The notes: generated from the sequence alone by a model not told the origin. Positions 35,064 to 43,462 are shown, numbered from the stretch's first letter. The stretch is 64,000 bases of DNA from Actinomyces sp. UMB0138 (GCF_002849225.1 NZ_PKMC01000002.1:434001-498000); one strand, 5' to 3'. Numbers and translations are program-made.

Positions 35064-35347
35064 CGGTCGAACTTTCTGAGTCGGTTACGAAGGCACGCCA
35101 TGCGCACCACTGGAAAACTACCGAAAACCTACCAGGTGGAGGTGATCGGTACGCGACCATTCTAAACAGGTATTTATCAGCGACACCACACGTTCAAGAA
35201 GATGAAAATTTCTAATATTAAAGGGGGTGCGCGTATGAAAACCTTCCAATCTTAAATTTTTCCCAAAGTCGCTGAATAGTGCGTGAGAGGCGGCTGCGTG
35301 AGCTATTAGTCGGGTTAAAAGATTAATTCATATTAATTTATGTGATG

Positions 35348-35989
35348 TTAATCAACAATACTGCGAGCTGTGGCTTTACTCTGCCAGATAGTAGCCCTAC
35401 CAGCTATTTCGGACGCAGAGACGTCAATTATCCGTTGGTTTGCTGATCCACGGAAAGGCAAGTTCGGATCAAATTCCGCCTGAATGAATGGCCCATCAAC
35501 CAACACATCACACATAGCAAGCAGCTCCCGCTTGTCCTTATTCTCCATCCGCAACTGCTCCCAGGTGTATCCAGACCAAGCCCATACTGTTTTGGTGTCG
35601 CCGAACTTGGTGCGCAGCTGCTGTAGTAACGGAAGTAGGACGGGGGTTGCCAAAAAAGGTTCCCCGCCCAGTAGTGACAGTCCAGCCACGTAAGGTTTGG
35701 CCAGATCGGCAAAAATCCGTTCTTCTAACCGGTCATCGTAAGGGCTGCCATACTGGAAAGATTGCGCCGCCTTGTTGTAGCAGCCCGGGCACTTGAAGGG
35801 ACACCCAGACATATAGAGGGAACAGCGCACGCCTTCGCCGTCAACAAAGTTGAATGGCTTGTAGTCGGCAACGTAGTTGCGCGAAAGTAACCGGCCGTCC
35901 CACTGGCCAATTTTCGGTTGGCGTACCCCGTGGCCGCGAGCATAATCGACTTGCTCGCGGACCGACGGGGTAGACGGAGGGACGGTCAT
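35348..35989 (-). CDS. nrdG: Anaerobic ribonucleotide reductase activating enzyme
   Basis: 213 aa radical-SAM protein. CPFKCPGC (CxxxCxxC, about residues 58-65) binds the [4Fe-4S] cluster that cleaves S-adenosylmethionine; SLLGGEPFL is the SAM-binding GGE motif. It installs the glycyl radical on NrdD under anaerobic conditions. Its ATG overlaps the nrdD stop (ATGA at 35986-35989), the standard nrdD-nrdG coupling. Confidence 0.95.
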   Translation of the reverse strand: MTVPPSTPSVREQVDYARGHGVRQPKIGQWDGRLLSRNYVADYKPFNFVDGEGVRCSLYMSGCPFKCPGCYNKAAQSFQYGSPYDDRLEERIFADLAKPYVAGLSLLGGEPFLATPVLLPLLQQLRTKFGDTKTVWAWSGYTWEQLRMENKDKRELLAMCDVLVDGPFIQAEFDPNLPFRGSANQRIIDVSASEIAGRATIWQSKATARSIVD

Positions 35990-38148
35990 CGGGTGGGTCC
36001 ATCCATGTGTTTTACTCGCGAAGCGATCTCAGTGTGGCGTCCATGCACCATGGGCCGCTTCTGCGGGTTTCCAAGATAGCCGCAGGTTCGTTTGACTACG
36101 TCGCACGAATTCGGGTCAGCGTTGCCGCAGTCAGGGCATTTGAAACCCTCCTCGGTAGGCAGGAACTCGCCCTCAAAGCCGCACACAAAGCACTTATCGA
36201 TCGGCGTGTTAGTGCCCAGGTACGCCACCTTGTCATAGGCGTAATCCCATACGGCCTCCAGGGCCTTCGCATTGTGGGTCAGCTTTGGGTACTCGCAGTA
36301 GTGGATGAAACCGCCCTTTGTGTACGGTTCATATGGGGACTCGAAATCGATCTTCTCGAAGGGCGTGATCTTCTTGCGCACGTCATAATGGAAGGAATTC
36401 GTGTAGTAGTCCTTCTGCGTAATATCCGGCACTGAGCCAAACTTTTGCCGGTCCAATCTGCAAAAACGATCCGTCAACGATTCCGAGGGAGTGGAATAGA
36501 CGCTAAACCAGTACGGGTATTCGCGCTTCCACTGATCGGCGTAAGCAGACAGCTTGCGCACTACTCTCAGGGTGAAATCCTTCGCCTGCGGGTTAGATTC
36601 CCAATTCGGGCCGTAGAAGCAAGTAGCCGTCTCATACAGGCCAATGTAACCAATAGATAGCGTAGAACGCTGGTTGTGGAAGAACTGCGTAACGGATTGC
36701 TCGCCCTCGCCCGCACGAATCCCAAAGGCACCATGCTTGTACAGGATCGGGGCGTTGTCCGGGGTAGCGTCCTCGCACCGTTTCGCGCGAAAGACAAGGG
36801 CTTCCTTAACTACCTGCATGCGCTCATCGAACAACTGCCAGAAACGATCCTGATCTCCGTGCGCCTCCATCGCAATGCGCGGCACGTTCAAAGTGACCAC
36901 GCCAAGATTGTTACGGCCTGCATTAACTGCCTCGCCGGTTTCTGGATCCACCCACTTCGGCAAGAATGAACGGCAACCCATGGGTGCCTTGTAGTCGCCC
37001 TCTATTTCCGTCAGCTTGTCGTAGGACAAGACATCTGGGTACATGCGCTTAGTGGAGCATTCAAGTGCCAACTGCTTGATGTCATAATTCGGGTCAGATG
37101 GATCCAAATTGACGCCGCGGCGCAGCCCAAACACCAGCTTCGGGAAAATTGCAGTGTAATGATCCTTTCCGATCCCCTTTATCCGTACCTGCAAAATGGC
37201 CTTCTGGATCTCGCGCTCAAACTCGGAGGTTCCCAGGCCGAAGCCTAAAGTGACAAACGGAGTCTGCCCATTCGAGGAATACAGCGTATTGATCTCGTAT
37301 TCCAAAGACTGCATCGCGTCGTAAATGTCCTTGCGGGTCTTCGCCATGGCGTAGTCGTGCTGCTTTTCGGGGGCAACCCACTGCTCCGCATCCCGTACGT
37401 GCTTTTCGTAGTTGATCTGTGCGTACGGCGCCAAGACTTCGTCGGCGCGATCCACCGAGCAGCCACCGTACTGTGAGGACGCCACATTCGCGATAATCTG
37501 CGCAATCTGCGCCGTAGCCGTATTGATGGAACGGGGAGATTCTACCCGCGCGTTGCCAATCTGGAAGCCCTCGGCCAACATGCCCTTGATGTCGATCAGG
37601 CAGCAGTTAGTCATTGGTTGGAACGGGTTGTAATCCAGGTCATGGAAGTGGATCTCGCCTTTAATGTGCGCGTTCGCCACTGCGGGGGGCAGTAAATTTT
37701 TGAGGGCGTAGGCGCGCGCCACCGAACCGGCGGTCAGATCGCGCTGGGTGTTGAAAACGGTCGAATCCTTGTTCGCGTTCTCGTTTACCACGGTCTTGTC
37801 GCGACGCATCAGCTTATCTAAGGAGGCGGAAACGTCCATCGCGGTTTCGCGTGCCTTGTCGCGGTCGTGGCGGTACTCGATGTAGGCGCGCGCAACCTGT
37901 GGGTACCTGGAGGACATGAGCGCATCCTCGACCGCACGTTGAATGGTGGGGATGTCTAATGTGCCGTCCGGCAGGGAAGCGATCGCGTCCTCTGTGGTGT
38001 CGGAAACGAATGCTGGATCATCAATCCCTTGATCGTTCATGGCTAGGTAGACAGCCCGGTAAATCTTGCTGGCGTCGAAAGTTACCGTTCGGCCATCACG
38101 TTTTTCGACCAGTGTTGTTTCCTTCGTGTTAGCAGCCGCGGTAACCAT
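35986..38148 (-). CDS. nrdD: Anaerobic (class III) ribonucleoside-triphosphate reductase
   Basis: 720 aa. An N-terminal ATP-cone (KRDGRTVTFDASKIYRAVYL, about 15-35) gives dATP/ATP control. The catalytic barrel follows. CFVCGFEGE and CPDCGN near the C-terminus are the four zinc-binding cysteines. RTCGYLG close to the end carries the glycyl-radical residue. It makes deoxyribonucleotides without oxygen. A GGGGGG ribosome site precedes the ATG, and two NrdR-like boxes lie upstream at 38169-38216. A typical length and complete motifs suggest a working enzyme. Confidence 0.96.
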   Translation of the reverse strand: MVTAAANTKETTLVEKRDGRTVTFDASKIYRAVYLAMNDQGIDDPAFVSDTTEDAIASLPDGTLDIPTIQRAVEDALMSSRYPQVARAYIEYRHDRDKARETAMDVSASLDKLMRRDKTVVNENANKDSTVFNTQRDLTAGSVARAYALKNLLPPAVANAHIKGEIHFHDLDYNPFQPMTNCCLIDIKGMLAEGFQIGNARVESPRSINTATAQIAQIIANVASSQYGGCSVDRADEVLAPYAQINYEKHVRDAEQWVAPEKQHDYAMAKTRKDIYDAMQSLEYEINTLYSSNGQTPFVTLGFGLGTSEFEREIQKAILQVRIKGIGKDHYTAIFPKLVFGLRRGVNLDPSDPNYDIKQLALECSTKRMYPDVLSYDKLTEIEGDYKAPMGCRSFLPKWVDPETGEAVNAGRNNLGVVTLNVPRIAMEAHGDQDRFWQLFDERMQVVKEALVFRAKRCEDATPDNAPILYKHGAFGIRAGEGEQSVTQFFHNQRSTLSIGYIGLYETATCFYGPNWESNPQAKDFTLRVVRKLSAYADQWKREYPYWFSVYSTPSESLTDRFCRLDRQKFGSVPDITQKDYYTNSFHYDVRKKITPFEKIDFESPYEPYTKGGFIHYCEYPKLTHNAKALEAVWDYAYDKVAYLGTNTPIDKCFVCGFEGEFLPTEEGFKCPDCGNADPNSCDVVKRTCGYLGNPQKRPMVHGRHTEIASRVKHMDGPTR

Positions 38149-38168
38149 TTCGTAACCCCCCAGGTAGA

Positions 38169-38216
38169 AGCAATATCTTGTGTTAGCCAGACGCCCTAGA
38201 CCCCATATCTAGTGGT
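38169..38216 (-). promoter_or_regulatory. Candidate pair of NrdR boxes upstream of nrdD
   Basis: Two related sites, AGCAATATCTTGTGTT (38169-38184) and CCCCATATCTAGTGGT (38201-38216), share the core ATATCT at exactly 32-bp spacing, three helical turns. NrdR repressors bind such tandem boxes with an (A/T)-rich centre and TGTG-type ends. Confidence 0.5.
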
Positions 38217-38449
38217 TGGCACATAGGTAGGTTACATCAATGTGATTAGCTTTTTGACTTACACGCCCACATGGAAAAGTTGCCATATTTTTCCTTCAGG
38301 GACTCTTTCGCGCGGCGCTGCGGAAAAATGAAAATCATTCAAGAATGTGGAGTGCGTCACCATTGGCCATGTGCTGCGGAGATGTCAGAAATGTGAATTC
38401 TTGCATGCGAGGGCGACTTACCATCGACCGTGCAAATCGGTTTAAAAAG
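38217..38449. other. Upstream region of nrdD with a Zur-like site
   Basis: Non-coding. TGAAAATCATTCA (38329-38341) resembles Zur/Fur-type boxes but lies about 180 bp upstream of nrdD, so its target is unclear. Nothing else is recognised. Confidence 0.3.
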
Positions 38450-38491
38450 TACCGCCCTCGGGGCGGTGGCAGACTCGCGCCGAGGGCGGTA
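38450..38491 (-). terminator. Terminator of the aldo/keto reductase gene
   Basis: A perfect 12-bp stem (38450-38461 with 38480-38491; arms TACCGCCCTCGG and complement) is followed on the minus strand by CTTTTTAAA. Each arm is made of the over-represented word CGAGGGCG. A shorter alternative hairpin (38451-38467) overlaps the left arm. Confidence 0.75.
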
Positions 38492-38510
38492 GATGTGGCA
38501 AAAGGGACGG

Positions 38511-39440
38511 TTATAGTCCCTGGGACACCTTAGTTAGTGCTTCGACCTCGTCCGGGTCGAGCTGCAAGGTAGCGCCAACCATAATCTGCTCCAGCTGCTC
38601 GGTGTTGCGGGCTGAAGCGAGCGGGGCCGCCACCGTGTCCTGAGCGTGCAGCCACGCTAGCGCCACCGCACCCGGAGTGACTGACCGCTTGTCGGCAATG
38701 GCCTTCAGTTGGTCAACCGTGTCGAAAGCCTGGTCGTTCAGGTAGGGCGCAACCATGTCCTTGCGGTCCCCGCGCACAGGTTCATCCCGCTTGTACTTGC
38801 CAGTCAAGAAGCCGGAAGCGAGCGAGAAGTAGGGGAACACCGCCAAGTTGTATTCCCGGGCTATCGGGGCGCGCTCGTCCTCGAAATCGGCGCGCGTGAC
38901 CAGGTTGTAATGCGGCTGCATCGCCACCGGAGCGCGGAATCCGTTCTTCTTCGCGATCTGCATCCACTCGGTAAAGCGAGTCGGCTCAAAGTTCGATATC
39001 CCGATCTCGCGGATCAGGCCCTCCTCGGCCAACTCCGAAAAAGCGTGGGCGAACTCGTCCATCGGCACCTCGGGATCGTCCTCGTGTGCGTAATACAAGT
39101 CGATCTGTTCGACCCCCATGCGCTCGGCTGACTCCTGCGCCGCCTTACGGATATTTTCGGGAGCCAACCCCTTCCTGTCCGGCTTCTGGCCGACCTTGGT
39201 GGCAACCAGCACTTTCTCCCGATTGGCAGAGAGCCAACGCTTCATGGCGGATTCAGATTCTCCGCCCTGGTTGCCTGGCGCCCACGCCGAATACACGTCA
39301 GCGGTGTCGATCATGTTGCCGCCCGCATCGGCGAAGGCGTCCAAAATTTTGTAGGTAGTAGCTTCGTCAGCGGTCCACCCGAAGGGGTTTGCGCCCAGCG
39401 CAATTCCAGAAACTTCCAAGTCAGATTTTCCAATGTTCAT
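38511..39440 (-). CDS. Aldo/keto reductase
   Basis: 309 aa NADPH-dependent (beta/alpha)8 reductase. Catalytic tetrad residues are visible in DTADVYSAW (Asp and Tyr), VATKVG (Lys) and LYYAHEDDP (His). MIDTADVYSAW resembles the YajO/Tas-like group that acts on diverse carbonyls; the true substrate is unknown. No Shine-Dalgarno site is seen; instead TAGACT (39447-39452) lies six bases before the ATG, so the mRNA may be leaderless. It is monocistronic, with a strong terminator. Confidence 0.88.
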   Translation of the reverse strand: MNIGKSDLEVSGIALGANPFGWTADEATTYKILDAFADAGGNMIDTADVYSAWAPGNQGGESESAMKRWLSANREKVLVATKVGQKPDRKGLAPENIRKAAQESAERMGVEQIDLYYAHEDDPEVPMDEFAHAFSELAEEGLIREIGISNFEPTRFTEWMQIAKKNGFRAPVAMQPHYNLVTRADFEDERAPIAREYNLAVFPYFSLASGFLTGKYKRDEPVRGDRKDMVAPYLNDQAFDTVDQLKAIADKRSVTPGAVALAWLHAQDTVAAPLASARNTEQLEQIMVGATLQLDPDEVEALTKVSQGL

Positions 39441-39587
39441 ACAAAAAGTCTAGGAAATAAGGTGACCTGGTGCACCGTCAATTAGCGGATGAGAGGCGGT
39501 ATCGCCAGTGGCAGAAATTAGATATTTAATTAGAAGATTCTCATAATGCTCTGGTCAAAGCGGTTTTATAGGACTAAGGTAACAGGT

Positions 39588-39839
39588 ATGGACAACTTAG
39601 ATAGCTTTACCGGGTTGCCCGCCGAGGTCGACGACGAAGCCGCGCGGCGTTGGGCAAGCCTGATCGTGAAAATACTCTGGCCCGTGATTGTGATTGGAGT
39701 GTTAGTTGGAATCATCTTTTGGGTAACTGCATCCAGTGAAACTGGCAGGGACATTGGCGCCCTCTGCTGGTGCATCACCTTCGGGGCTAGTGTGGCCCTC
39801 CTTAGTATCCGCCAGGCCGTCCTGGCAGAAAGGAGGTAG
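39588..39839 (+). CDS. Small membrane protein, two predicted spans
   Basis: 83 aa from the ATG at 39588 (AAGG nine bases upstream). Acidic N-terminus (MDNLDSFTGLPAEVDDEAAR), then two hydrophobic helices (about 26-47 and 56-75). Family not recognised. Its TAG lies inside the ribosome site of the next gene, so the two are probably translated together and may form a membrane pair. Confidence 0.65.
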   Translation: MDNLDSFTGLPAEVDDEAARRWASLIVKILWPVIVIGVLVGIIFWVTASSETGRDIGALCWCITFGASVALLSIRQAVLAERR

Positions 39840-39841
39840 TC

Positions 39842-40534
39842 ATGATAATGCAGGGGGTTACTTTCAATACGACAATGGCGCTGGTAGCCGGCACCATCAT
39901 GATTCTGGCAGTCGTGTTCGCCCGCACCGCAGCCCGCGCGCAGGCAGCGGTGCCAGGAAAGGCACGCACCCTGACAGGCTGGGGGTGGGCCTTCGTCGCC
40001 CTCGGCGCATATCTGGGCGTGACCGGCATGTACATGACGCTGATGTGGCCGCTAAAAGAGGTCGACGGCGCATTTTGCTGCACCGTTGACAACGTCACCT
40101 TCGGCGAGCCTGCAGCGCTATACGGACTGCTCACCTTTATTGCCGGGCTAGCAATTATTGCCGCGCAAAAGGCCGCTGACCGCAAGGAGCGGCCGCTCGA
40201 TCTAGTCGGCACGCTGCGCCCAATCCTTTACGTGGCCGCGGTTGGAGGTGTCGGCTTAGTCATGTTCGCCATCGCAGGAATGCACTTCGGCATGTGGCGG
40301 CCGCCAGACATTGAACCCATCGCCCGCTTGATGGCGGGGCAAATTTGGGAGCCACTTATGGTTATGTGCCTGTACGGTTTCAGTGGGATTGCGGCGATGC
40401 TTGCCCCCTTCGCCCCCGAAAATAAGTGGGTCGGCCGCATCGCCACCCTGCTGACATGGGGTTGCGGTGTCACGTGGGTGTTCCTATCGTTTACCGTGTT
40501 CTATTCGCACGTGGGCTTCTTTCCGCCGGCCTAA
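39842..40534 (+). CDS. DUF981-like multi-span membrane protein
   Basis: 230 aa with six or seven hydrophobic segments. The conserved-looking core GAYLGVTGMYMTLMWPL, FGEPAALYGLLTFIAG and FAIAGMHFGMWRPP resembles the DUF981 family of actinobacterial and archaeal membrane proteins; this is from memory of the family pattern. AAGGAGG overlaps the end of the preceding gene. A Cys-Cys pair (DGAFCCTVDN) and two His residues sit in loops. Function unknown. A strong terminator follows. Confidence 0.65.
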   Translation: MIMQGVTFNTTMALVAGTIMILAVVFARTAARAQAAVPGKARTLTGWGWAFVALGAYLGVTGMYMTLMWPLKEVDGAFCCTVDNVTFGEPAALYGLLTFIAGLAIIAAQKAADRKERPLDLVGTLRPILYVAAVGGVGLVMFAIAGMHFGMWRPPDIEPIARLMAGQIWEPLMVMCLYGFSGIAAMLAPFAPENKWVGRIATLLTWGCGVTWVFLSFTVFYSHVGFFPPA

Positions 40535-40574
40535 ACCGCGCAGCTGCTTGCTTGAGTTAAGCGTTTGCCACAAC

Positions 40575-40648
40575 AGTCTTGACGCTAGCGATCGGGGCAC
40601 TCCGCCACCGCGGCGATCAGTGCGCCCGCTAGCGGCAAGACTTCTTTT
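40575..40648 (+). terminator. Terminator after the DUF981-like gene
   Basis: AGTCTTG (40575-40581) pairs with CAAGACT (40636-40642), extended by the self-complementary CGCTAGCG on both sides, and is followed by TTCTTTTT. Confidence 0.8.
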
Positions 40649-40730
40649 TGGTAGGGGCGAGGGGAAGGCAAGATATGCATGCGATCGAGTGTGGGTGCGC
40701 TAGCGTCTTGCGCGCCGCCCCCAAGTCAGT

Positions 40731-40757
40731 TATCTTAATGTCTGAACAGTTGTTCAG
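40731..40757 (+). promoter_or_regulatory. arsR promoter and SmtB/CzrA-type operator
   Basis: CTGAACAGTTGTTCAG (40742-40757) is a perfect 16-bp palindrome with the TGAACA-2-TGTTCA form of SmtB/CzrA operators. A -10 box TATCTT (40731-40736) places the transcription start inside it, so bound repressor would block initiation of the arsR-CDF operon. Confidence 0.75.
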
Positions 40758-40780
40758 GTGTGAAACTAAAAGGGGTGCTT

Positions 40781-41149
40781 GTGGTGGCATCGAGTAATGC
40801 GCAAGCCGAATGTGACGCAGACAAGCCGCGTTTTGAATTACTGCGGGCCACCCTGCCCGCCGAAGATGAAATACAGCAGATTGCGCAGATTATGCGACTG
40901 TTTGGCGATCCGGCCCGGTTGCGGCTGCTGCTGGTACTCCTAGAGGTCGACGAAATGTGCGTAGGGGACTTGGCACAGTTAGCCCAGATGAACGAATCGG
41001 CCACCTCGCACGCACTCCGGCTACTTCGTGCGCACCACGTAGTTGCCGTCCGTCGCGAGGGCCGCATGGCCTACTACCGCATTATTGACACCCACGTGAA
41101 AGCATCCTTGCAGCTCACGCTCGATCACGTGCGTCACGAAACGAATTAA
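40781..41149 (+). CDS. ArsR/SmtB-family metal-sensing repressor, zinc/cobalt type
   Basis: 122 aa from a GTG at 40781 (AAAGGGG five bases upstream; 40784 is equally possible, while a GTG at 40760 lacks a ribosome site). Winged-helix core IMRLFGDPARLRLLLVLLE, recognition helix NESATSHALRLLRA. Near the C-terminus DTH and then DHVRH give ligands Asp, His, His, His at spacings +2, +11 and +3, exactly the alpha-5 zinc site of CzrA/SmtB. A Cys in MCVGDLA could add an alpha-3 site. It is followed 16 bp later by a CDF exporter, the expected target. Confidence 0.9.
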   Translation: MVASSNAQAECDADKPRFELLRATLPAEDEIQQIAQIMRLFGDPARLRLLLVLLEVDEMCVGDLAQLAQMNESATSHALRLLRAHHVVAVRREGRMAYYRIIDTHVKASLQLTLDHVRHETN

Positions 41150-41165
41150 AGAACTAGGAATTGTA

Positions 41166-42104
41166 ATGGGCCACAGCCATAGCCACAGCCACGATCACGG
41201 GGTCGGCGAGCAAACCGCCACCGGCGCCCACCGGGGCCGCCTACTAATTGTCTTCTTTATTTACCTACTAATCATCCTCGCTGAACTGATCGGCGCCTGG
41301 TGGGCAAACTCCCTGGCCCTAGTCGCCGAAGCGATGCACATGACCGTCGATTCTTCGGGCATTCTGATCGCCCTGATAGCTGCCTGGCTGGCAACCCGCA
41401 AGGCTTCCCCCAGGCGCACCTACGGGTGGATGAGGGCGGAGATTATTGCCGTCCTCATCAATTGCTTCTTATTGCTAGGGGTGGGTGTCTTCATTGCCTA
41501 CGAGGCGGTAGATCGCTGGATTAACCCGCCGCAGGTGCACGGCGTGGGCGTGATCGGCTTTGCGGTAGTTGGCGTTATCGGTTCGGCCGTGTCGCTCTTC
41601 CTGCTGGCCGGCGGGCAAAAAGAATCTTTGAACGTGAAAGCCGCCTTCCTCGAAGTCATGAGTGATGGCATCGGCGCCGCCGGTATCATCCTCTCGGGGG
41701 TGCTGAACGTTGCCTTCGGGTGGAACCGGATCGACGCCATCGCTGCGGCCGCCGTGGGCTTGATCATCTTGCCGCGCACCTTCGTCCTGCTGAAAAAGGC
41801 GGTAAACATCATCATGCAAGGCGTGCCGGAAGGTATGAATGTCAAGGAAATCCGCGCCTCGCTAGCTGCCGCCAAGGGCGTAGACGCAATCCACTCGCTG
41901 CACGTGTGGGCGCTGACCTCAGGCGTGCCGGTGTTGAGTGCGCACGTGCGCGTCAGCGAGCAGGCGTGGGTTGATGGATCCGGGCCGCGCATCTTGGACG
42001 AGCTGACCCATACGGCCCAACATCAGTGGGGGATTGATCACTGCACCTTCCAGCTCGAAGAACCTGGGCACGAGCACCACGAAGCCGCCATGCATGCCAA
42101 CTAG
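41166..42104 (+). CDS. Cation diffusion facilitator (zinc-type exporter)
   Basis: 312 aa. A His-rich N-terminus (GHSHSHSHDHG) is followed by six membrane spans and a cytoplasmic C-terminal domain. Transport-site residues: HMTVD in span 2 (HxxxD) and EVMSD in span 5, where the first position is Glu rather than the common His of zinc CDF proteins. It exports zinc or a similar divalent ion in exchange for protons. It is co-transcribed with the ArsR sensor and so is induced by excess metal. AGGA lies before the ATG. Confidence 0.92.
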   Translation: MGHSHSHSHDHGVGEQTATGAHRGRLLIVFFIYLLIILAELIGAWWANSLALVAEAMHMTVDSSGILIALIAAWLATRKASPRRTYGWMRAEIIAVLINCFLLLGVGVFIAYEAVDRWINPPQVHGVGVIGFAVVGVIGSAVSLFLLAGGQKESLNVKAAFLEVMSDGIGAAGIILSGVLNVAFGWNRIDAIAAAAVGLIILPRTFVLLKKAVNIIMQGVPEGMNVKEIRASLAAAKGVDAIHSLHVWALTSGVPVLSAHVRVSEQAWVDGSGPRILDELTHTAQHQWGIDHCTFQLEEPGHEHHEAAMHAN

Positions 42105-42222
42105 CTGGCCGTATTAGGGCGCCGGCCTGGACTAATGTACCTACTCTCACGCGCCTAACCCCTGTGCATACGCTCGCGCACCTTATACTCTGGTAAATGT
42201 TCTCCCAATGGAAAGGGTCGCG

Positions 42223-43263
42223 ATGTCGGCAAGGAAGTCTTCGCTGGGCGCAGTAGCAGCGCTCGCAATGATCGCTACAGTTGTTATGGTCCCGGCAGCA
42301 GGAGCAGATGAGCTACCCGTCGGCGGCGCGGATGGCACTATTACTTCTCCCGAGCAGGCCGATCCGGAGCTCACGGTTGAATATTGGACGCCACAGCGGA
42401 TGCGTGCCGCGCAGCCGCCAGAGTCGCCCTCGACACCCTTCCGGACGCGAATCCGCACCCGTAGCGCCGCGCCAACAGCGAAGATGCCCGCAGACTATAC
42501 GGAGCAGGAAACGGTGCTCACTCAGCCGAAAGCTCCCCTCGGCAAGGCGGCGTATTCCAAGAGTGATGACACGAAGGTGACGGCGGTGGGAGCCGTAAAT
42601 GGCAAAGTGTTCTACCGGGATCCGGCGCTCGACCACGATTCGCGCTGCTCGGCCGCTGCCGTGAATACCCCAAAGAAGACCGTGGTGCTGACCGCAGGGC
42701 ACTGCGTGATCTCGGCTCGGTCGAAGAAGTGGGTGAAGAACTGGGTGTTCGTGCCTGGATACAAGGATGGGCAGGCCCCGCACGGCAAGTTCGCTGCCAA
42801 GAAGATGCGCACCACCCCCGAGTGGACAAAGTACAACTTTAGTGTGGATGGGGTAGTAGGCGATGTGGCTATGGTAGAAACCGCGCCGAATTCGAAGGGC
42901 AAAAAGGTAGTTGACGAAGTAGGTGGGCACGGCCTTATTGCAGGGGGTCCGCTGAACTTCCACGCGCTGATGGTGGGCTATCCCAGCGACATTAAGGAGG
43001 GCGAACAGGTGTCTTTCTTCGAGGGCGACGGCAAGAGCTACGACTGGGGGGAGCGGCGTTTTAGTACCATTGCCGGTTCGAAGTTTGGCGTCGGCGCCTC
43101 CGGTGGGCCGTGGCTTGCTCACTACAGCAAGGCGGCCGAGGTGGGCTATGTTCGCGGACTGTCCTCCTTTGGTCCGCAGGACGATTCCTTCATGGGCTCG
43201 CCCTACTTCAATACCCAGTTGAAAGATTTGTACGCTGCTACTGAATCTAAGGCGACTAAGTAA
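42223..43263 (+). CDS. Secreted trypsin-like serine protease
   Basis: 346 aa from the ATG at 42223, preferred over the ATG at 42208 because AAAGGG lies five bases before it. Signal peptide about 1-29 (ALAMIATVVMVPAAGADE), then a propeptide-like region. The catalytic triad is visible: TAGHC (His), GDVAMVET (Asp) and GASGGPW (Ser). It resembles V8/glutamyl-endopeptidase-like secreted proteases of actinobacteria. No anchor is seen, so it is probably released. It stands alone between the zinc exporter and gltS. Confidence 0.88.
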   Translation: MSARKSSLGAVAALAMIATVVMVPAAGADELPVGGADGTITSPEQADPELTVEYWTPQRMRAAQPPESPSTPFRTRIRTRSAAPTAKMPADYTEQETVLTQPKAPLGKAAYSKSDDTKVTAVGAVNGKVFYRDPALDHDSRCSAAAVNTPKKTVVLTAGHCVISARSKKWVKNWVFVPGYKDGQAPHGKFAAKKMRTTPEWTKYNFSVDGVVGDVAMVETAPNSKGKKVVDEVGGHGLIAGGPLNFHALMVGYPSDIKEGEQVSFFEGDGKSYDWGERRFSTIAGSKFGVGASGGPWLAHYSKAAEVGYVRGLSSFGPQDDSFMGSPYFNTQLKDLYAATESKATK

Positions 43264-43284
43264 ATTTGCCTTGGCGGCAAATTT
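43262..43284 (+). terminator. Terminator of the protease gene
   Basis: A 9-bp perfect stem AAATTTGCC/GGCAAATTT (43262-43270 with 43276-43284) starts within the stop codon. Confidence 0.6.
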
Positions 43285-43462
43285 GGGAACCATTTTGCTT
43301 TAGTGACATGGAGTCATGCAGGCATGGCTAAAAATTGACATTCTTTAGAAAGATTTTATGCAACTGAAGCAGTGTCTTGACCCACGCACCTTAATCTGCT
43401 GCGCCTCGCGCTAGCTGATCCCAGGGCTACAGGGGTCCCGTTAACTAGCAGAGGAGCAGGTA

